Below are positions 26,809 to 34,638 of a stretch of DNA of 59,220 nucleotides, in pieces. This DNA comes from an uncultured Acetatifactor sp. GTDB lineage: Bacteria > Bacillota > Clostridia > Lachnospirales > Lachnospiraceae. Position numbers and translations under genes: made by a program. The stretch covers positions 1 through 59,220 of the forward strand of contig CAKRRD010000014.1 of NCBI GenBank assembly GCA_934394815.1, read 5' to 3'. The notes beneath the pieces were generated by a model. The model saw only the letters and a list, made by a program, of their open reading frames with translations. It did no database searches and was not told the origin of the DNA. The first letter of the stretch is position 1; every line of letters begins with the position of its first letter.

Positions 26809-27984
26809 ATGAAAATTACGAAGGTGGAGATTAAGAAATTAAATATCAGTGATGTCTGGACCCCGGTCATCTGCAGAATATATACGGATGAAGGAATCTA
26901 TGGTGATGGCGAAGCCGCATTGGCATTCGGCGTCGGAGCCACGGGAGTCTACGGAATCCTGCAGGATTACGCAAAACAGATCATTGGAATGGATCCGATG
27001 TGTAATGAACTGATCTGGGACAAACTGTATCGATATACCTTCTGGGGGCAGGCGGGAGGTGCTGTAATATGGGGAGCAATCTCAGCTATCGATATTGCCC
27101 TGTGGGATATTAAGGGCAAAAAGCTACAGGTTCCCCTGCATGTGCTCCTGGGAGGAAAAAGACGTGACAGTGTGCGGTGTTATGCGAGCCAGCTTCAGAT
27201 GGGATGGGAGCCGGTATTTCATGCGCTGGCCACGACACAGGAATATGTAGATGCTGCGAAGAAGGTTGTTGCAGAAGGTTATGACGCACTTAAGGTAAAT
27301 TTTTTTGTATATGACCGGGATGGACGCAGATTTGCAAAAGAGGAAATGAAAGGTGTGTTGTCTGCCTGTTATATGGATCTTTTAGAGGAGAGAATTGCAG
27401 CGGTGCGGGAAGCAGTGGGACCGGGAATCGATATTATTATGGAAAACCATGCCAATATGGATGCGGTTTCTGCAGTGCAGGTAGCCACAATGGCAGAAAA
27501 GTATGGAATCTTCTTTTTTGAAGAGCCGGCAACACCAAATGCGGCCATGAATAAGGTGATTAGTGAGAAAATACATATTCCAATCGCTCAGGGAGAGCGG
27601 ATTTTTACCCGATGGCAGTTTGCTCCCTACTTTGAAAATCGCTCTGTTCAGATTATCCAGCCGGATATCGGAAACTGCGGAGGACTTACGGAGGCAAAAA
27701 AGATCTGTGATATGGCAAATGTCTATGATGTGTCTGTGCAGGCGCATGTCTGTGCGTCTCCGCTATCCACGGCAGTGGCACTGCACCTGGAGAGTGTAAT
27801 TCCCAATTTTATTATTCACGAGCACCACAGAAACTGTCTGTATCCTCATAATCAGAAATTGTGTACGATGGATTATCAGCCGGTGAATGGTAGAATGATG
27901 ATTCCTGATGGCGTGGGAATCGGCTGCGAATTTACGGAAGAAACCATGCATATGGAAAACAGCCAGACGACTGTGGTACAGTAA
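26809..27984 (+). CDS. Mandelate racemase/muconate lactonizing (enolase superfamily) enzyme
   Basis: A protein of 391 residues with an N-terminal capping domain and a beta/alpha barrel. IMENHANMD, FFFEEPATP and PIAQGERIF carry the acidic Mg ligands; the His in VQAHVCASPLSTA is the likely general base. The layout resembles the sugar-acid dehydratase branch (galactonate/mannonate type). Superfamily members abstract a proton next to a carboxylate, giving racemisation or dehydration. In this locus it may epimerise an N-carbamoyl or amino acid product, or dehydrate a hydroxy acid; neither is proven. It starts 6 bp after the amidohydrolase stop. Confidence 0.85.
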   Translation: MKITKVEIKKLNISDVWTPVICRIYTDEGIYGDGEAALAFGVGATGVYGILQDYAKQIIGMDPMCNELIWDKLYRYTFWGQAGGAVIWGAISAIDIALWDIKGKKLQVPLHVLLGGKRRDSVRCYASQLQMGWEPVFHALATTQEYVDAAKKVVAEGYDALKVNFFVYDRDGRRFAKEEMKGVLSACYMDLLEERIAAVREAVGPGIDIIMENHANMDAVSAVQVATMAEKYGIFFFEEPATPNAAMNKVISEKIHIPIAQGERIFTRWQFAPYFENRSVQIIQPDIGNCGGLTEAKKICDMANVYDVSVQAHVCASPLSTAVALHLESVIPNFIIHEHHRNCLYPHNQKLCTMDYQPVNGRMMIPDGVGIGCEFTEETMHMENSQTTVVQ

Positions 27985-28015
27985 TCTGACTGCTCTCCGG
28001 AAAAATAAGAATCCG

Positions 28016-28621
28016 TTAGTCTGCCTTTTGGGAAAGATAGTTGCGGAAGTCTGACAGGATCTGATCCAGATCACTGGAAAAAATATCAAGACCGACACCA
28101 TAGAAGTCAGGGAGAGCAATATTGCGCTCTTTGGCTTCTTTTTCAATCTCTTCGATAAAAATGCCTTTCCCGGGAATAAGCTCGCGGTCAATTTCCTTGG
28201 GACGTCCGCCGCCGTTTTTGTAGAAATTGGTATAGTTGACACCGCAGGTAGGGGAACCGTCACAGCCCACAATGCTGATGATTTTATAACCGACCATCTG
28301 ATAGTTTTCTATGTAATCGACAATGAACCGGGCCTGCTCCCTGCAGAACCGCCGGTAGCCGGCGCTGTCAAATACGTTTTTGCCGCCCCAGTAGCGGTTG
28401 CTTCCGAAGTGGAGCATTTCCGTACAGGGAAGCTGTACGACACCCAGATCGTATTTCTGGATCGTGTCTATGATCCCGGAATGAACGCCGCTGTAACGGG
28501 CACGCTCCAATACCTTACTGTTGGAGTTGAGAAGACAGTGACAGACAAAAATGATCTTTTTGCTGCGTTCATCCTCCAGCATTTCCATGGATCCTGAATA
28601 TGTAATACCTTCTTCTTTCAT
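28016..28621 (-). CDS. TudS-related (DUF523-like) putative desulfidase
   Basis: A protein of 201 residues read on the reverse strand. The conserved cysteines of the TudS/DUF523 group are present: VCHCLLNSNS near the N-terminus, QLPCTE and VGCDGSPTCG. TudS binds a [4Fe-4S] cluster through three cysteines and removes sulfur from thiouracil; this branch is a predicted desulfidase of unknown substrate. The start at 28621 has an AAAGGAG site; upstream ATGs lie in the terminator hairpin and are rejected. The gene diverges from the binding-protein pair across a shared operator and has its own hexaloop/terminator leader, so it belongs to the ureide regulon. Confidence 0.82.
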   Translation of the reverse strand: MKEEGITYSGSMEMLEDERSKKIIFVCHCLLNSNSKVLERARYSGVHSGIIDTIQKYDLGVVQLPCTEMLHFGSNRYWGGKNVFDSAGYRRFCREQARFIVDYIENYQMVGYKIISIVGCDGSPTCGVNYTNFYKNGGGRPKEIDRELIPGKGIFIEEIEKEAKERNIALPDFYGVGLDIFSSDLDQILSDFRNYLSQKAD

Positions 28622-28649
28622 AACGACTCCTTTCTGTCCTGACAGGGAC

Positions 28650-28686
28650 AAAAAAGGCGCATCCTCTTTGGAATGCGCCATTGCAT
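28650..28686 (-). promoter_or_regulatory. Leader E (reverse strand): hexaloop hairpin overlapping an intrinsic terminator
   Basis: On the reverse strand, ATGC-AATGGC-GCAT (28686 to 28673) overlaps the 5' arm of the terminator GGCGCAT-N10-ATGCGCC (28679 to 28656), followed by six T (28655 to 28650). It matches the four forward leaders in design. Confidence 0.7.
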
Positions 28687-28705
28687 ACATATTGTTATTG
28701 CATAT

Positions 28706-28733
28706 ATTTTACCATTAAAAAAACGGAAGTCAA
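28706..28733 (-). promoter_or_regulatory. Promoter of the desulfidase gene
   Basis: Reverse strand TTGACT (28733 to 28728), N16, TAAAAT (28711 to 28706). The shared box at 28741-28755 lies 7 bp upstream of this -35. Confidence 0.65.
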
Positions 28734-28740
28734 TGGTATT

Positions 28741-28801
28741 TACCACAGAATGATAAAAAATATTAAAAAGTTATTGACAAATAGTATTTGCAGGGTATAA
28801 T
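28741..28801 (+). promoter_or_regulatory. Promoter D with shared operator TACC-N7-GATA
   Basis: The box TACC-ACAGAAT-GATA (28741-28755) differs from the others by one base in the left half. TTGACA (28774-28779), N16, TATAAT (28796-28801) follows 18 bp downstream. Read in reverse, the same box serves the divergent desulfidase promoter. Confidence 0.7.
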
Positions 28802-28829
28802 GAGTTTATATTCAATCGGATACAGAACA

Positions 28830-28869
28830 GACAAAGAAGTCACAGCACAGAAAGTGCGTGGCTTTTTTT
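28830..28869 (+). promoter_or_regulatory. Leader D: hexaloop hairpin overlapping an intrinsic terminator
   Basis: GAC-AAAGAA-GTC (28830-28841) overlaps a terminator stem (28837-28848 with 28854-28864, one bulged A) followed by seven T (28863-28869). About 70 nt remain before the start of the first binding-protein gene. Confidence 0.7.
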
Positions 28870-28938
28870 GTTGCCGGAAACAGGATTGGATACCAGAAAG
28901 CTGGATCTTAGAGAAAAAGTGAAACGGAGGAAGAGATT

Positions 28939-29856
28939 ATGAAAAAATTAGTGGCGGTATTATTGACAGCAACCATGTGCTTTTCACTGGCAGCATGTGG
29001 TTCAGAGACTGGAGGAACTGCGGAAGCAACCACGACCGTACAGGCAAGTGTGGCAGAGTCCACAGCAGAGACAACGTCTGCAGCCACAAGAACGGGAAAG
29101 ACCGATGCGGCAGAATATGAATATGAAGTAGGCCCGGCAATTCAGGAGATTCTGGACAAAGGGAAGCTGGTTGTAGGCATTGATTCCGGATATGTTCCGT
29201 TTTGCTTTACCGATCCGGCAACCGGGGAATCTTATGGTGTTAATGTTACGGTTGCCAGGAAAGTTGCAGAGGTACTTGGCGTAGAATGCGATATTGTTTC
29301 TGAGACGTTCTCCGCAGTATTGTCAGATTTGTCTGTAGACAAGATTGATCTGGTAGCTGCAATGGTAACTGTTACCGAAGAGAGATCACAGATCATGGAT
29401 TTCACAGAGCCGCTTTATCAGGATAAGGATTATATTTTAGTCAGAACAGAGGATGCGGATAAATATACGTCCAAAGAGGCACTGGCCGGTGCAATTGTCG
29501 TGGCCAACAACGGCTCAGTACAGTATACTCACGCCCAGGAACTGGAAAATGTCAACCTGATTGCAACGGATAGTACGGCAGATGCTGCACTTCAGGTCGT
29601 AACAGGAACTGCAGATGCCATGGTGACCAACGATGCAAACGGCCGTCTGTATGAAATCGGCTATGCCGGAAAACTGACCATGGTCAAGGAAGTGCAGTGG
29701 GAGAACAGTGATGCCTCTCTGGCGGTCAACAAGGGAGATGAAGATCTGTGTGCACTGGTGAACCAGATTATTGAGAAGGAAATTCAGCCTTCTGTAGATC
29801 AGATGCTGGATGAGGAGACACAGCGTGGTGTAGAGATGCTTGGGATTGGCCAGTAA
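28939..29856 (+). CDS. Amino acid-type substrate-binding lipoprotein, tandem copy 1
   Basis: A family 3 solute-binding protein of 305 residues. The signal peptide ends in lipobox LAACG (Cys about residue 20). A low-complexity tether leads to the binding domain, which begins GPAIQEILDKGKLVVGIDSGYVPFC and contains the ligand-contact type motif FTEPLYQDKDYILV. No permease or ATPase follows, so it must feed a transporter encoded elsewhere; unit A (10.1-11.7 kb) lacks a binding protein and shares the same promoter design. A closely similar copy lies just downstream. Confidence 0.92.
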   Translation: MKKLVAVLLTATMCFSLAACGSETGGTAEATTTVQASVAESTAETTSAATRTGKTDAAEYEYEVGPAIQEILDKGKLVVGIDSGYVPFCFTDPATGESYGVNVTVARKVAEVLGVECDIVSETFSAVLSDLSVDKIDLVAAMVTVTEERSQIMDFTEPLYQDKDYILVRTEDADKYTSKEALAGAIVVANNGSVQYTHAQELENVNLIATDSTADAALQVVTGTADAMVTNDANGRLYEIGYAGKLTMVKEVQWENSDASLAVNKGDEDLCALVNQIIEKEIQPSVDQMLDEETQRGVEMLGIGQ

Positions 29857-29900
29857 TGGATGACAAAAGCAGCATAAGAGAAAAATGGGAGGACAACATT

Positions 29901-30821
29901 ATGAAAAAATTGACAGCAGCATTATTGGCAGCAGCCATGTGTTTTTCACTTGTTGCATACGGTTCCGAAAAGGACGCTGATACCCCCGCATCCACAACGG
30001 CAGTGACCGGGACAGCAGAAGCAGCGACAACAGTGGAAGCAACATCCACTACCGGAAAGGGAAGTACGGAAAACGCAGAATATGAATATGAAATCGGTCC
30101 TGCCATTCAGGAGATCCAGAGCCGGGGAAAGCTGATCGTAGGTATTGACTCCGGATATGTTCCCTTCTGTTATACGGATCCCGCAACCGGTGAATCCTAC
30201 GGTGTCAATGTTCTGGTGGCTCAAAAGGTCGCAGAGGTACTGGGTGTGGAGTGCGAGGTCGTATCTGAGACATTCTCCGCAGTATTGTCGGATCTGTCTG
30301 TAGACAAGATCGATCTGGTCGGTGCCATGGTAGTCAACACAGAAGAGAGAGCACAGACGATGGACTTTACCGAATCTCTCAGACAGGGATATGATTACAT
30401 ACTGGTACGCTCCGAGGATGCAGATAAATATACTTCCAAAGAAGCTCTGGCAGGTGCTATTGTAGTGGCAAACAATGGCTCCGTACAGTATAAGCATGCG
30501 GAAGAACTGGAAGGTGTTACCCTGATCGCAACAGACAGTACAGCAGATGCAGCGCTGCAGGTAGTGACGGGAACAGCGGATGTGATGGTTACCAGTGATG
30601 CCAACGGACTGCTGTATGAGATGGGCTATGCCGGAAAGCTGACGATGGATAAGGATGTAAACTGGGAGAACAGCACAGCATCTCTGGCGGTTGCCAAGGG
30701 AGACAGTGATCTGCTGGATCTGGTCAATCAGATTATTGTCAATGAGATCCGCCCGGATGTAGAAAGCCTGATCGAGGAAGAAACTGCACGTGGCGTAGAA
30801 ATGCTTGGAGTAGGAAAGTAA
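29901..30821 (+). CDS. Amino acid-type substrate-binding protein, tandem copy 2, lipobox Cys lost
   Basis: A close paralogue of the preceding gene (306 residues) with nearly identical blocks such as GIDSGYVPFC, SETFSAVLSDLSVDKIDLV and KYTSKEALAGAIVVANNGSVQY. The position equivalent to the lipobox Cys reads LVAYG: Cys is replaced by Tyr (TAC). It therefore cannot be lipidated there and may be released or held by an uncleaved signal helix. The mature domain looks intact and selected (many synonymous differences), so it is probably functional. The ATG at 29901 follows GGGAGG; the longer frame begins at the previous stop (ATGGA overlap). Confidence 0.88.
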   Translation: MKKLTAALLAAAMCFSLVAYGSEKDADTPASTTAVTGTAEAATTVEATSTTGKGSTENAEYEYEIGPAIQEIQSRGKLIVGIDSGYVPFCYTDPATGESYGVNVLVAQKVAEVLGVECEVVSETFSAVLSDLSVDKIDLVGAMVVNTEERAQTMDFTESLRQGYDYILVRSEDADKYTSKEALAGAIVVANNGSVQYKHAEELEGVTLIATDSTADAALQVVTGTADVMVTSDANGLLYEMGYAGKLTMDKDVNWENSTASLAVAKGDSDLLDLVNQIIVNEIRPDVESLIEEETARGVEMLGVGK

Positions 30822-30917
30822 ATCTATATTTCGCGCGGAATTTGAAGATTTCCGGAAGTGATAAAATCGGCTGCCACAGCATACAATGCTTAATAGAAAC
30901 AAGCATTGGAGGCGGCC

Positions 30918-33605
30918 GTGTTCGAGAAGCAGAATATACAGGAAACTGTAAAGGAACTGAAAAGTGATGCAGTGAAGGGCCTTACCGATGGTGAGGCCTT
31001 TCGTCGTTTGCAGCAAAATGGCAGAAATGAAATGAAGGCTGCGAAGAAAAAGACGAAGCTACAGCTTTTTCTGGAGCAGTTAAAGGATCCGTTGATCTAC
31101 ATATTGCTGATTGCGGCGGTGGTATCCGTCCTTCTGGAGGAAGTCAGCGATGCTGTGATCATCGGCACGGTAGTGCTGGTAAACGCGCTGGTGGGCATGC
31201 TTCAGGAGGGAAAAGCACGGAAAGCACTGGAAGCGTTGAAAAAGCTGACCAGCCCCCGGACCATTGTGATCCGGGACGGTATCCGCCGGGAGATTCCGGC
31301 GGCGGAACTGGTAACCGGAGATCTGGTGGAGCTGGAGGCGGGAGCGCAGGTACCGGCGGATATCCGCCTGACGAGGAGCGCGAATCTTCAAGTGGAAGAA
31401 TCCGCCCTTACCGGAGAATCGGCACCGGTGGAAAAGGATGCCCTGTTTCTGGCGGATTGCAGGCAGGAGATCCCATTGGCCGAACGGGTCAATATGGTGT
31501 ACATGTCCACTGTGGTGACCCATGGCCATGGGGAGGGACTGGTAACAGCCACCGGCATGAATACGGAGATCGGCAGGATCGCTTCCATGATCACGGATAC
31601 GGAAGACGAAATGACACCGTTACAGAAGCGGCTGGGGGATCTGGGGAAGCTTTTGAGTATTCTGTCTCTGGGAGTATGCGCGGCATTGTTTCTGTTGGCA
31701 GTATTCCAGCACAGAAATATTCCCGAAATGCTTCTGGTGGCGATTTCCCTGGCTGTGGCGGCGGTGCCGGAAGGTCTGCCTGCGGTGGTGACAATCTGTC
31801 TGGCCCTGTCAGTGACCAGAATGGTCAAGGTACATACGATCATCCGCAGGCTTCCCTCCGTGGAGACGCTGGGAGCGGTAAGCGTGGTCTGCTCGGATAA
31901 GACCGGAACCCTGACCCAGAACCGGCTCACAGTGGAGAAATGCTGGTGGTATGACGTACTGGAAGATACGAGTGGCAACAGGAAGAAAGGCATATCCCAT
32001 GTCCGGCAGGAAATGATACGGGGAATGCTCCTGTGTAATGACGCCTCCCTGCAGGGAGGGCAGCGGATCGGGGATCCCACGGAACTGGCACTGTTAGACT
32101 TCGGAGAGAAAATGGGAATGCACCGGGAACGACTGGAAAAGCAATATCCCCGGTATGACGAGGCACCCTTTGATTCGGATCGGAAGATGATGACGACCTA
32201 TCACAGGACTTTGAAAAACGGTGGTCATAAGGGGAATATAGCCTATACCAAAGGAGCCCCGGATGTGATCGTGCAGCATTGTACCCACATTTTACAGGAC
32301 GGAAGAAGTGTTCCCATGACATCTGCCCAGCAAAAAAGGATTGGAGAAGTGGTGGAACTGATGAGCTCTCTGGCACTCAGGACACTGGCGGTGGCCCAGA
32401 GCGGCGGAACTCCCGGAAGCAGGGAAGAGGGAATGACTTTCCTGGGAATTGTGGGAATGCGGGATCCCGCCAGACCGGAGGCAGCAGAAGCCGTGGAAAT
32501 CTTCCGGCATGCGGGAGTGACCACGGTGATGATCACGGGGGATCATGTGGATACCGCCTATGCCATTGCCAGACAGCTGGGGATCGCCGGGCATCGCAGC
32601 CAGTGCATTACGGGACAGGAGCTGGGCAGGCTGGATGACAATGCTTTTGCCCGGAGGATCCGGGACATCCGGGTATATGCCCGGGTGACTCCGGCCCAGA
32701 AGGTACGGATCGTGAAAGGGTTACAGCAAAATGGCGAGATCGTAGCCATGACGGGAGACGGGGTGAACGATGCTCCGTCGCTGAAAGCAGCGGACATCGG
32801 TGTGGCTATGGGAAGCGGTGTGGATGTGGCCAAACAGGCGGCGGATATGATTCTGACGGATGACAATTTTGCCACCATCGAGAAAGCCATTGAGGAGGGC
32901 AGAGGAGTCTATGAGAATATCCGGAAGTCCGTGATCTTTTTGTTGTCCTCCAATCTGGGAGAACTGATGACCATGTTCGTGGCGGTGGCGCTGGGACTGG
33001 CATCTCCCTTAAAATCCAGCCATATTCTGTGGATCAATCTGATCACAGATTCCTTTCCCGCACTGGCGCTGGGAGTGGATAAAAATGACGGGAAAAGCCT
33101 GATGCGCTGTCCACCGAGAAAATCTACGGAGAGTCTGTTTGCCCGGGGCGGCATGGCCTGTACGTTACTATACGGAGCCTTGATCACCGGAATCGGACTG
33201 GCAGCATTTCTGGTGCTTCCCTGTGGGATACTGGCGGGCAGGGGAGAACTGTCATGGAATCTGGCGGTCTATGTGGAACAGATCCGGGAATTGCTGTCCC
33301 AGGAGAGGATTCTGGCAAGATCCCAGACCTATGCTTTCACGGTGTTAGGAATGTGCCAGCTGTATCATGCGGTGGGAATGCGGGATATGCAGAAATCCGT
33401 ATTTGCCATGAGACCCTGGGACAATCTGCTGATGGTGGCAGCCTGCATCATTGGATTTGTGCTGCAGTTTGCGGTAACGGAAGTGCCGTTTCTTATTGCA
33501 GCTTTCGGAACCTCCCATCTGTCGGGACAGGAATGGCTGTTACTAAACGTGCTGGCGGCATTTCCCCTGCTGGCCCATGAGGTGGTGGCGTTGCTGAAAA
33601 AGTAA
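30918..33605 (+). CDS. P2-type calcium-transporting ATPase
   Basis: An integral membrane cation pump of 895 residues. It has an N-terminal cation_ATPase_N segment, actuator motif TGESAPV, M4 motif PEGLP, phosphorylation site [10 protein letters not shown], hinge [21 protein letters not shown], and M6 segment [13 protein letters not shown]. The M4 Glu and M6 Asn/Asp match calcium site II of SERCA/PMR1 pumps, so calcium export is the best call; sodium or manganese is possible. A GTG start at 30918 is chosen because GGAGG lies 5 nt upstream; the longer TTG start lies inside that site. A 7-bp hairpin (AATGCTT/AAGCATT) immediately precedes the ribosome site. Confidence 0.92.
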   Translation: MFEKQNIQETVKELKSDAVKGLTDGEAFRRLQQNGRNEMKAAKKKTKLQLFLEQLKDPLIYILLIAAVVSVLLEEVSDAVIIGTVVLVNALVGMLQEGKARKALEALKKLTSPRTIVIRDGIRREIPAAELVTGDLVELEAGAQVPADIRLTRSANLQVEESALTGESAPVEKDALFLADCRQEIPLAERVNMVYMSTVVTHGHGEGLVTATGMNTEIGRIASMITDTEDEMTPLQKRLGDLGKLLSILSLGVCAALFLLAVFQHRNIPEMLLVAISLAVAAVPEGLPAVVTICLALSVTRMVKVHTIIRRLPSVETLGAVSVVCSDKTGTLTQNRLTVEKCWWYDVLEDTSGNRKKGISHVRQEMIRGMLLCNDASLQGGQRIGDPTELALLDFGEKMGMHRERLEKQYPRYDEAPFDSDRKMMTTYHRTLKNGGHKGNIAYTKGAPDVIVQHCTHILQDGRSVPMTSAQQKRIGEVVELMSSLALRTLAVAQSGGTPGSREEGMTFLGIVGMRDPARPEAAEAVEIFRHAGVTTVMITGDHVDTAYAIARQLGIAGHRSQCITGQELGRLDDNAFARRIRDIRVYARVTPAQKVRIVKGLQQNGEIVAMTGDGVNDAPSLKAADIGVAMGSGVDVAKQAADMILTDDNFATIEKAIEEGRGVYENIRKSVIFLLSSNLGELMTMFVAVALGLASPLKSSHILWINLITDSFPALALGVDKNDGKSLMRCPPRKSTESLFARGGMACTLLYGALITGIGLAAFLVLPCGILAGRGELSWNLAVYVEQIRELLSQERILARSQTYAFTVLGMCQLYHAVGMRDMQKSVFAMRPWDNLLMVAACIIGFVLQFAVTEVPFLIAAFGTSHLSGQEWLLLNVLAAFPLLAHEVVALLKK

Positions 33606-33755
33606 GTACCGACGTATCCAACGAATACCGCGCCGGAAGTTACATGGCTCTGAATAGTCGCAATATTCACAGAAAATTTACATTTTCCTCGCATGGAGTT
33701 TATAGTCAATTGTTACAATAAAATTGATAAAAAACTTTCATGGGAGGACAATGTG

Positions 33756-34595
33756 ATGAAAATTATCAGAAAAACAGTGATCGTTATGCTTCTGTGTTTC
33801 TTTTTTCTGACCTATGGTGTATTGCCGCAGGTACAGGCCGCAGGTAAAGATGCTCCCGTGATCGTAGTGGCACACCGGGCAGGGGCCAAAGTAGCCCCGG
33901 AGAACACGGTGGCGGCATTGGAACAGGCTGTCCGGGACGGCGCCCCCATTGCTGAGATCGATGTACAGCAGCTGGCAGACGGGACACTGATCGTGATGCA
34001 CGACAGTAATTTTAAGCGGACGGCCGGAGAGGATATCTGCGTATGGGATGCAGAGGCGGAGGATCTTGGAAGCCTGGAAGTGGGAAGCGGTTTTTCGGCG
34101 GCATACCGGGGAGAACAGGTTCCGACACTGGAAGAGATGCTTGCCTGTGCCAGAGGCCGGATCACACTAATGATCGAACTGAAATACACCGGTCAGGAAG
34201 AGATGCTTGAGGAAGGTGTTCTGACACTGTTAAAAAAATACGATATGGTGGATGAATGTATCATAGGATCCATGAACAGGGGAATTCTGCAGAAAATGAA
34301 GGAATTGGAACCGGGCATCGCTACCGTTTTTATTGCCCATGATCTGGAACAGACGGACTATGATCTGGACTATGCCGACAGCTACAGCATTGAAGGGAAA
34401 AATCTCACAGTGGCCATGGTGGAGGCTATCCATTACCGGGGAAAATCGGTGTACGGCTGGACCGCCAACAGCTCCGGCGCAATGTTAAAGATTGTAGACT
34501 GCGGAGCCGACGGTGTGGTTACGGACGATGTGAGATTATTACAGACTTTTTTGCGAGAACAGGCTTGCCGTAGAGCGTTTGCGAGTGTATACTGA
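33756..34595 (+). CDS. Secreted glycerophosphodiester phosphodiesterase
   Basis: A protein of 279 residues with a signal peptide (hydrophobic core about 7-24, likely cleavage after VQA). It is a GDPD barrel with VVAHRAG (catalytic His), EIDVQQ (metal Glu/Asp), VMHDSN (second His), IELKY (Glu/Lys) and GADGVVTDD at the end. It hydrolyses glycerophosphodiesters to glycerol-3-phosphate and an alcohol, on the outer face of the membrane. The ATG at 33756 follows GGGAGG. It may supply phosphate or glycerol from phospholipid debris, or trim teichoic acid. Confidence 0.92.
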   Translation: MKIIRKTVIVMLLCFFFLTYGVLPQVQAAGKDAPVIVVAHRAGAKVAPENTVAALEQAVRDGAPIAEIDVQQLADGTLIVMHDSNFKRTAGEDICVWDAEAEDLGSLEVGSGFSAAYRGEQVPTLEEMLACARGRITLMIELKYTGQEEMLEEGVLTLLKKYDMVDECIIGSMNRGILQKMKELEPGIATVFIAHDLEQTDYDLDYADSYSIEGKNLTVAMVEAIHYRGKSVYGWTANSSGAMLKIVDCGADGVVTDDVRLLQTFLREQACRRAFASVY

Positions 34596-34638
34596 TTAGT
34601 TGAAAAGAGGGGAAGAATACGGAAGCAGGTTAGTATTT

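Noticed and set aside
14458..28621. Known anaerobic purine-degradation cluster (ygeX/ygeY/ssnA/xdh type)
   Set aside because: No selenium-dependent hydroxylase, diaminopropionate lyase, carbamoyltransferase or carbamate kinase gene is present.
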